In this document: positions 1 through 5,589 of the stretch, in pieces | Numbering within the stretch: the first letter of the stretch is position 1 | Layout of the letters: each line of letters opens with the position of its first letter | Assembly (NCBI GenBank): GCA_900772495.1 | Contig: CAAHEJ010000015.1 | Span: 1 to 30,895, forward strand | Source: an uncultured Campylobacter sp. | Lineage (GTDB): Bacteria > Campylobacterota > Campylobacteria > Campylobacterales > Campylobacteraceae | Direction of reading: 5' to 3' | DNA: 30,895 nt | The notes under the pieces: generated by a model | Databases searched by the model: none | Told to the model about the DNA's origin: nothing | Seen by the model: the letters and a program-made list of their open reading frames with translations, nothing else | Position numbers and translations under genes: made by a program

Positions 1-110
1 GCGTGCCTGTGCCTTACATAATGCACCGCAATGGAATGTATAAAAATATCTTTACGCTTGATGAGGATTTGGTGGGTTACTCGTATGAGATGATGAAACA
101 TTTAAGATAA
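1..110 (+). CDS. 3' end of an unrecognised gene (partial)
   Basis: The window opens inside an open frame (codons from base 3) that ends at TAA 108-110. The last ~36 residues finish with GYSYEMMKHLR. The residue mix (aromatic, Met-rich, charged) looks like real coding sequence, and no stop lies upstream in the frame. I do not recognise the family from so short a tail. It converges on hsdM, whose stop lies about 160 bases further on. Confidence 0.5.
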   Translation, partial: VPVPYIMHRNGMYKNIFTLDEDLVGYSYEMMKHLR

Positions 111-272
111 CGCACAAATACTTAAATTTCACGCTTAAATTTACAAGAATTTCATCATTTACGCTAATTTTCACACTCATTTTATAAAAAACAAAGCGCA
201 ACGCAATCTACAAGCAAAACAAAGCCTAGCGATTTATCCTTAAAGCACCACACTAAAAGCCTAAATTCACGC

Positions 273-1793
273 TCAAAATTCTAAATTTTCAAATTCTTTT
301 ATCGCATTTTGCAAGTCGCTTTTTATCGCACAGGCTATTTCATCTGGCGCACTTAAATCCTCCAAATCCCCCAAACTCTCATCTTTAAGCCAAAATATAT
401 CCAAATTCGCCTTGTCTCTTGCTAAAATTTCCTCCGCACCAAAAGCACGGAAACGCTCGCTCTCCACGCGCCCAGCTAGCATTTTGTCAAAATCCACGCC
501 AAATTCAGCACCATTATCCGCATCACTAGGCATTTTTCCGCCACAAAAGCAACGCTCAAAGTCCGCTAAATGCTCCGCACTCAAAGGATTGCTCACAAGG
601 CTTAAATTCACATTTGTTCGCAAGTCATACACCCACACTTTGTCCGTGCGAAGCCCCTTTGCCAAAGGCTCAAATTTATCAAAAAACAGCACATTTGCCT
701 TAACACCTTGCGCGTAAAAAATTCCCGTAGGCAAACGCAAAATTGTATGCAAATTAAACTCGCTTAAAAGTCGCTTTCGCACCTTTTCGCCAGCTCCGCC
801 CTCAAAAAGCACATTGTCAGGCAGCACCACAGCGGCTTTACCGCCGATTTTAAGCAAGCTCATAATGTGTTGCAAGAAATTGAGCTGTTTATTGCTCGTA
901 GTGGCGATGAAATCTTCTCTTGTGTAGGTTTCGCTTGTGCGTTTTATGCTGCCATCATCGCCCATTATCTTTGTGCTTGATTTTTTGCCAAAGGGCGGAT
1001 TAGTAAGCACCATATCAAAACGCCTATTTCCTAGCTGTAAAAGCGAATCGCCCTCTTCTACCAAAGGGCGTTGCGGTTTTTGTAAATCGCCACTTAAATT
1101 CCCCACGCCAAGCCCGTGCAAAAACAAATTCATAGCACAAAGACTCACCACAAGCGGCGTTATGTCCTTGCCAAAGAGCTTGTCCTCACGCAAAGAGCGC
1201 AGCACTTCGCTATCTTTGCTTTGCCCTTTCATAAAGGCATAAGCTGCGAGCAAAAAGCCACCTGTCCCACACGCTGGGTCGCAAACGCTCATTTGTGGCG
1301 TAGGACGCATAAGGCGCACTATGCTTTCACAAAGCACGCGCGGAGTGAAATACTGCCCAGCCCCAGCCTTCGTCTCAGTAGCGTTTTTAGCAAGCAAGCC
1401 CTCATAAATCGCCCCTTTTATATCCACGCTTAAACCCAGCCAAGTTTCCCCATCAACTAGACTTATCAAGCGTTTGAGTTTAGCGGGTTCGTTGATTTTA
1501 TTTTGCGCTTTTTGGTATATCGTGCCAACTATCCCACTTTGCTTTGAAAGCTCGCTTAAAGCCTTGCTATACGCGCCTTCAAGCTCCAAGCCGTCAAGTT
1601 TTTTGAGTTTCCCCCAGCTAGATTTACTCGGTATCATCGACACCGCGTTAGGATTTATGCTCGCAATTTCACTTTCCATTTTCAAAAAGAGCAAATAACT
1701 AAGCTGCGCGACATAGTCCGTGTAGCTTACTCCGCTATCACGCAAGATATTTGCATAATCCCAAACCTTTGCGATTAAATTTTGTGCGTTCAT
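273..1793 (-). CDS. hsdM: Type I restriction-modification DNA methyltransferase subunit HsdM
   Basis: This is the N6-adenine methyltransferase subunit. With HsdS it modifies the recognition site, and with HsdR it forms the restriction complex. Visible parts of the 506-residue protein are an N-terminal helical HsdM domain (about 1-130), the family motif GAGQYFTPR (144-152), SAM-binding motif I DPACGTGG (172-179) and catalytic motif IV NPPF (265-268). Length is normal for the family. The ATG at 1793 follows AGGAG at good spacing. It is last in the minus-strand locus, about 400 bases after the DUF559 gene, separated by palindromic repeats, so I infer it has its own promoter in the AT-rich DNA at 1800-1880. 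That would allow methylation independent of the restriction genes. The frame is intact. Confidence 0.95.
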   Translation of the reverse strand: MNAQNLIAKVWDYANILRDSGVSYTDYVAQLSYLLFLKMESEIASINPNAVSMIPSKSSWGKLKKLDGLELEGAYSKALSELSKQSGIVGTIYQKAQNKINEPAKLKRLISLVDGETWLGLSVDIKGAIYEGLLAKNATETKAGAGQYFTPRVLCESIVRLMRPTPQMSVCDPACGTGGFLLAAYAFMKGQSKDSEVLRSLREDKLFGKDITPLVVSLCAMNLFLHGLGVGNLSGDLQKPQRPLVEEGDSLLQLGNRRFDMVLTNPPFGKKSSTKIMGDDGSIKRTSETYTREDFIATTSNKQLNFLQHIMSLLKIGGKAAVVLPDNVLFEGGAGEKVRKRLLSEFNLHTILRLPTGIFYAQGVKANVLFFDKFEPLAKGLRTDKVWVYDLRTNVNLSLVSNPLSAEHLADFERCFCGGKMPSDADNGAEFGVDFDKMLAGRVESERFRAFGAEEILARDKANLDIFWLKDESLGDLEDLSAPDEIACAIKSDLQNAIKEFENLEF

Positions 1794-1943
1794 TTTTTAC
1801 TCCTATTATCGTGTTAAAATTTGTCTAATTTTTTAACATATTTTCATAATGCGTTAAAAATCAAGTTAAAATTTAACATATACTTTGTGCAAAATTGCTT
1901 TCAATTTAAACTGCGAAATTCTAGCGAAAATTCCTTAATCACT

Positions 1944-2076
1944 GTCATTGCGAGAATCGCAAAGCGATTCGTGGCAATCTATGCTCTTTTTGTCATTGCG
2001 AGACTTACGAAGTAAGTCGTGGCAATCTATGTTTTTACTTTGGATTGCCGCGCTCGCAACGCTTGCTCGCAATGAC
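1944..2076. repeat. Cluster of three GTCATTGCGAG palindromic repeats (REP-like)
   Basis: Two direct units lie at 1944-1983 and 1992-2031, and one inverted unit at 2041-2076. Each direct unit reads GTCATTGCGAG, a variable hairpin, then CGTGGCAATCTATG. The stems differ but remain complementary: GAATCGC/GCGATTC in the first and GACTTAC/GTAAGTC in the second, each around a three-base loop. The inverted unit matches the ends but has a poorer stem. The second and third units together form a larger inverted pair. The cluster fills the gap between the DUF559 gene and hsdM. Confidence 0.85.
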
Positions 2077-2103
2077 GCAGCGGGGTAAATTGCCGCATTT
2101 GTT

Positions 2104-2136
2104 CCCCCTCCCTTGCGGAGGGGGCTAGGGGGTGGG
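2104..2136. repeat. GC-rich inverted repeat, arm A, downstream of the DUF559 gene
   Basis: This C/G-block sequence (CCCCCTCC, loop, GGAGGGGG, then CTAGGGGGTGGG) stands out in AT-rich DNA. Its reverse complement matches 2549-2581 with only a few mismatches or one-base gaps over 33 bases. It can also fold alone into an 8-bp GC hairpin and so may end minus-strand transcription after the DUF559 gene. Confidence 0.75.
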
Positions 2137-2194
2137 TAAAATTTACAGATGGGTAGTTTCATATATAGATTCACCATATTTCACATTAGCAAAT

Positions 2195-2605
2195 CTACCT
2201 CAAAAACTCCTTTATAGCAGACACCACGCCCTCTATATTTCCCAAAATCTCATTATTCCAAAATCGTTTCACCACAAAGCCCTGCCCCACTAGATACTCA
2301 TCACGCTCTTTGTCCTTTGTATTCTCGCTATGCTGTCCCCCATCGCATTCGATGATAAGCCTTTTTTCCAAGCACACAAAATCCACTATATACACATTGT
2401 CGATGACAAACTGCCTACGAAACATAACGCCCAAGTTTTTATTGCGCAAGACTTGCCAAAGTGCCTTTTCTGCGTCTGTGGGGGTGCGCCTAGCCTTTCT
2501 GCTTAGCTCTTTCATATATGGGCGCAAAATCCGCTCTTTGCGCTTTTTCCCACCCCCAACCCCCTCCGCAGAGGGAGGGGGCTTTTTTATGTTGCTATCA
2601 TTCAT
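2195..2605 (-). CDS. DUF559-type endonuclease-like protein (Vsr/PD-(D/E)XK fold)
   Basis: This 136-residue protein belongs to the DUF559 'endonuclease domain-containing' family, related to very-short-patch-repair nucleases; its substrate is unknown. Visible signatures are a basic N-terminal helix with the R-T-P-T-D-A-E-K-x-L-W motif (40-50), a putative catalytic D75 in YIVDFVC, the IIECDGGQH block (84-92) and a C-terminal KRFWNNEI (113-120). Its ATG at 2605 overlaps the hsdS stop by 4 bases, so translation is probably coupled. Residues 9-19 (PPPSAEGVGGG) are encoded by a GC-rich repeat, so the functional start may instead be Met31 (2515). It occupies the M-linked ORF position between hsdS and hsdM. 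Confidence 0.85.
   Translation of the reverse strand: MNDSNIKKPPPSAEGVGGGKKRKERILRPYMKELSRKARRTPTDAEKALWQVLRNKNLGVMFRRQFVIDNVYIVDFVCLEKRLIIECDGGQHSENTKDKERDEYLVGQGFVVKRFWNNEILGNIEGVVSAIKEFLR
2549..2581. repeat. GC-rich inverted repeat, arm B, inside the 5' end of the DUF559 gene
   Basis: This is the inverted partner of 2104-2136. It lies within codons ~9-19 of the DUF559 gene, so the repeat is translated as a Pro/Gly-rich stretch. The two arms bracket the domain-coding part of the gene, giving a unit of about 478 bases. Confidence 0.75.
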
Positions 2606-3870
2606 TGTGTTAATTCACCTAAAAAGGCGGATTTTAGTAAGCTTTGTTTGAGTTGTTTTGCTTTGTTTAGGGCTGATTCTATGAATTTGTCCGTTTTGTC
2701 AGCACATTCAAAATGCCTTTCTAAAAGTTTGACGATTTGTTTTTGAGTTTCAAGCGGCGGAAGTGGGATAGGTAATTTAGAAAAACTTTTAGCTGAAATT
2801 TCTTTAAATGTTGTGCCACTAGCATAGCTTTCGGCTAAATTTTTTGAATTTAGTAAGTAGTAATATACAAATTCACTTGAAACATTTTTATTTGGAATTA
2901 AATTTTTAAAACCTTGATTTGTGCACAATTGATTTGATGCTATGGCTACATATCCTATCGGTGCTCTTGATGAAAAAAGTATTGTCCCTTTCGGCACAAG
3001 TCTTGCCGATGAATTTTTTAAACCCTTTTCACTAATGTTTCTTTTGCCTTGTGATATAAATTTATTATTGTGATTTGATAAATCCGCAGGTGTAATCCAC
3101 GCAATATCGCCACCAAAATTATCGGCTTGTTTTGTCGAAGGTGTGCCGCCAGAAATTATTTCGCCTATTTCCCCAAGTGTTTTGATAGTCCAGCCTTGTG
3201 GGAGTTTTGGATTTTCTTTATCCGTCATTGCGAGATTTGACGAAGTCAAATCGTGGCAATCTACTTTGTGGATTGCTTCCTCAGCTGCACTTTCTCGCAA
3301 TGACGCGGCGGCGGTAAGTGTGCCGTCAAAGGCGGATTTAAGCAAACTTTGTTTGTATTTGGCAAGCTTGGTTTTGGCGTCTTGCAAATGCGCCGAACCT
3401 TTTTCGATTTTTTCAAAAGCACTTTCAAGCCTTGCTACAATGCGTTTTTGAATTTCAAGCGGCGGAAGTGGGATTTGTTCTTTTTTCCAATCTCTAAAAT
3501 AAATATGTGGAATTGCCGAGCCTGTGATATATCGTGCTAAATTTATACTTTGCAAAAAGTAGAATAAATACTTTAAATTTAAATTATCGTTATTTTCAAC
3601 ATAATGCAAAGTGCCGATAACAGAAGCTTTGGGCGGTAATAAAAATACACGCCCTATACCTGCGCCATCTTTGACAATACCCAAAGATTGATTTTCTTTT
3701 GTGTAAAAATCCACATACGCTACAACGCCACTTGCTCCATAAATAGGATAATCGCCCTTTTTGTCTTGTATGTTTTTAAATGTGATATTTGAATTTGTGG
3801 ATACACAAACTTCGCCAAGTGTTTTGATTTGCCACGAAGTTGGGAGATTTGAAAAATCATTTGTTTGCAT
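2602..3870 (-). CDS. hsdS: Type I restriction-modification specificity subunit HsdS
   Basis: HsdS selects the bipartite DNA target for HsdM and HsdR. The 422-residue protein has the usual two-repeat layout: target-recognition domain 1 (about 10-135), conserved helix 1 starting IPLPPLEIQKRIVARLE (133-149) and ending near KQSLLKSAFDG (173-183), recognition domain 2 (about 225-368), and conserved helix 2 starting IPLPPLETQKQIVKLLE (368-384) and ending KQSLLKSAFLGEL. Between helix 1 and domain 2, residues ~190-217 are encoded by a palindromic DNA repeat, an unusual in-frame insertion. The start ATG overlaps the last base of the upstream stop and the 3' end overlaps the DUF559 start. The frame is open throughout. 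Specificity cannot be read from sequence. Confidence 0.95.
   Translation of the reverse strand: MQTNDFSNLPTSWQIKTLGEVCVSTNSNITFKNIQDKKGDYPIYGASGVVAYVDFYTKENQSLGIVKDGAGIGRVFLLPPKASVIGTLHYVENNDNLNLKYLFYFLQSINLARYITGSAIPHIYFRDWKKEQIPLPPLEIQKRIVARLESAFEKIEKGSAHLQDAKTKLAKYKQSLLKSAFDGTLTAAASLRESAAEEAIHKVDCHDLTSSNLAMTDKENPKLPQGWTIKTLGEIGEIISGGTPSTKQADNFGGDIAWITPADLSNHNNKFISQGKRNISEKGLKNSSARLVPKGTILFSSRAPIGYVAIASNQLCTNQGFKNLIPNKNVSSEFVYYYLLNSKNLAESYASGTTFKEISAKSFSKLPIPLPPLETQKQIVKLLERHFECADKTDKFIESALNKAKQLKQSLLKSAFLGELTQ
3224..3304. repeat. Composite palindromic repeat translated in frame within hsdS
   Basis: A direct GTCATTGCGAG unit (3224-3263) with stem GATTTGAC/GTCAAATC is followed after 5 bases by an inverted unit ending CTCGCAATGAC (3269-3304). 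This is the arrangement seen at 1992-2076. On the coding strand it supplies HsdS residues ~190-217, including VDCHDLTSSNLAMTD. The intergenic copy, read in the same relative frame, gives a similar peptide (AASLR... DCHDLLRKSRND). Confidence 0.85.
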
Positions 3871-4325
3871 TAGTTTATTTTTTCTATTATGTTTTTATTG
3901 GGGTTGTATCGTGTTTCAATGATATCATTTTTAATATATGGCTCTAAATTTTGTTTTTTGAGTTTAAGTTTTACATTTTGTAGTTTTGTCCGCTCATTTG
4001 GTGGAATATGCGAAGTAACGATAATGGCATAATGTTTTATGCCTTCGTTTGTGTTTGCATATCTTGCATAGCTTTCGGTGATTTGGTCATAAGCGTCTTG
4101 TATCTTTTTGCCTTTCAGCTCAATAAAAATCTCTATATCCTCTGCTAACTCTTTGATGACTAGGTAATCACATTTTTTGTTTGTGGTGTCTTTTTCTACT
4201 TTGCCGTCAATTTTTACGCACACAAAGGAAGTATTGTTTGTTTGCAGAATAAAAACTCTATTTTTACCACAACTTAAAGTGCCTTTATGGATTGTGGAAT
4301 TTGGTGGTAAAAAGAGTGGATTCAT
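3870..4325 (-). CDS. Small PD-(D/E)XK-like protein paired with the AAA ATPase
   Basis: This 151-residue protein lies between the ATPase and hsdS. Its ATG overlaps the ATPase stop by 4 bases and its stop abuts the hsdS start, so the three are likely co-translated. No named family is recognised. It has the ordered pattern of a PD-(D/E)XK nuclease core: D53 in KCDYLVI, a beta-strand, then IFIELKGKK with E69 and K71, followed by a helix DAYDQI. A further strand HYAIIVTS (98-105) fits the fold. The nuclease reading is inference from motif order. It could also be a non-catalytic partner. There is no signal peptide or membrane segment. Position and overlap suggest it acts with the ATPase, possibly as its effector. 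Confidence 0.75.
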   Translation of the reverse strand: MNPLFLPPNSTIHKGTLSCGKNRVFILQTNNTSFVCVKIDGKVEKDTTNKKCDYLVIKELAEDIEIFIELKGKKIQDAYDQITESYARYANTNEGIKHYAIIVTSHIPPNERTKLQNVKLKLKKQNLEPYIKNDIIETRYNPNKNIIEKIN

Positions 4326-5521
4326 TTAGATTCTAACTCCAAAAGTTTGTCAAAGGTTTCGCCGATTTCTTCTGAAACTTCATCTATGCTTTCAGCTAAA
4401 ATCAAATTTGTTTCTTTGTCTATAATGCTAAAAACTTCGCCATTTTCTACTTTAAAGGCGTTGAATTTGTTTATGTCAAGCCAAAATTTGTTTGGGATTA
4501 TTGTTTCAACTTTTTCTTTTAAAATTGGATTTTTGTTAGCTACTTCGTAAGCGAGCAAAAGGCAATTTAGCGAGCTTAATATATAAGGGCTGTGAGTAGA
4601 AAAGGCTACTTGGATGGTTTTTTTAGTATCGACATAAAAACATAGATTTACAAGATATTCTACTAATTTTTTTTGTGCGTTAGGAAATAAGCTAAGTTCT
4701 GGTTCTTCTATAAATAAACTATATCGTTCTTTATTAGGTTTAATGGTTCTCAAATTTTGCAAAAAAGATTCAGGATTTCTATTTTGAGATTTTGAAAAAA
4801 TATCGACAATAAAATCGGTGTATTTATTTTGCATATATTCTTTATTTATAACAAAATAAGTAGATATAAGTTCTACGATAGAAACGGACTTTATGCCTGA
4901 TGAAGCGTTATGCAATTGTGTTTTAGAATTTTTAAGATTGATATAGAGGCGATTTTCTATAGCACCATATTTTTCTAACGACAATTCAATGTCAAAGATT
5001 TTTGTTTTTACGCTCTTATTTCTTTGTAAATGGTTAAAAGATACCGCAAAATCATCAAAAGTTTTTTCTAAATGATAAGGTAATGTTCCACGAATTTGGT
5101 TATTTACAAGCATAGGGATAGCAAATCTATCATCAGTAATGAAAGAAATTTTTTCAAGGACAACTTCGTTGGAAGGTTGAGTTGGTTTTAAATGTGGCTT
5201 ACCATTACAAGTAATGGAGACACAGGAATTTCCAACATAATAATGTGCTTCACTCCCTTTAACACAAAAATCTTCTAAACCAGATTCTTTAAGCATTGTC
5301 TCTATACGAAATCTATAAAGTTCTTTTTTGATGCCTACTTTTTTTGCTATATCTCTTAAAGCATTCTTTTTATATATCCACCGAAAAAGCGATAGTAGCT
5401 TTAAAATCACGCTTTTACCGCTACCACTCTCGCCGATAAATACCATAAAGGGCTTTATGTCAATATCTGCCTCAACAATGGGTCCAAAATTTTTAATGAT
5501 AAGTCGTTCTTGTGCTTTCAT
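4322..5521 (-). CDS. AAA/ABC-type ATPase (R-linked ORF of the type I RM locus)
   Basis: This 399-residue ATPase resembles the SMC/ABC-like AAA_15/AAA_21 group found in defence systems. Visible motifs are Walker A GESGSGKS (30-37), an ABC signature-like NASSGIKS (205-212), Walker B SLFIEEPE (268-275) with catalytic Glu, and the H-switch in FSTHSPYIL (307-315). Only about 85 residues follow the H-switch, and they show no TOPRIM motifs, so it is not a full OLD or GajA nuclease. Nuclease activity, if any, may come from the overlapping 151-residue gene. The ATG at 5521 has no Shine-Dalgarno; a TATAAT lies 7 bases upstream, suggesting a leaderless message. Codon use appears more AT-rich than in hsdR. 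Family call is firm, function is inferred. Confidence 0.88.
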   Translation of the reverse strand: MKAQERLIIKNFGPIVEADIDIKPFMVFIGESGSGKSVILKLLSLFRWIYKKNALRDIAKKVGIKKELYRFRIETMLKESGLEDFCVKGSEAHYYVGNSCVSITCNGKPHLKPTQPSNEVVLEKISFITDDRFAIPMLVNNQIRGTLPYHLEKTFDDFAVSFNHLQRNKSVKTKIFDIELSLEKYGAIENRLYINLKNSKTQLHNASSGIKSVSIVELISTYFVINKEYMQNKYTDFIVDIFSKSQNRNPESFLQNLRTIKPNKERYSLFIEEPELSLFPNAQKKLVEYLVNLCFYVDTKKTIQVAFSTHSPYILSSLNCLLLAYEVANKNPILKEKVETIIPNKFWLDINKFNAFKVENGEVFSIIDKETNLILAESIDEVSEEIGETFDKLLELESK

Positions 5522-5528
5522 AAATGAG

Positions 5529-5534
5529 ATTATA
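5529..5534 (-). promoter_or_regulatory. -10 box (TGnTATAAT) immediately upstream of the ATPase gene
   Basis: On the minus strand the sequence reads TTGCTATAATCTCATTTATG, a perfect extended -10 ending 7 bases before the ATPase ATG. Transcription would begin at or next to the start codon. It gives the ATPase, small protein, hsdS and DUF559 genes a promoter separate from that of hsdR. Confidence 0.6.
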
Positions 5535-5589
5535 GCAAGAATAATTTAAAATAAAGCTCACTTTATATCTTTTTTTTAAAAAAAATGCT

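Noticed and set aside
1944..2076. Possible CRISPR array
   Set aside because: Only three units, one inverted, with internal palindromes and no regular spacers; no cas genes nearby.
1935..2177. 80-codon minus-strand frame through the palindromic repeats
   Set aside because: It merely translates the repeats; its resemblance to part of HsdS comes from the shared repeat, not from a gene.
4322..5521. Full OLD-family nuclease (Gabija GajA-like)
   Set aside because: The protein ends about 85 residues after the H-switch and shows no TOPRIM acidic motifs.
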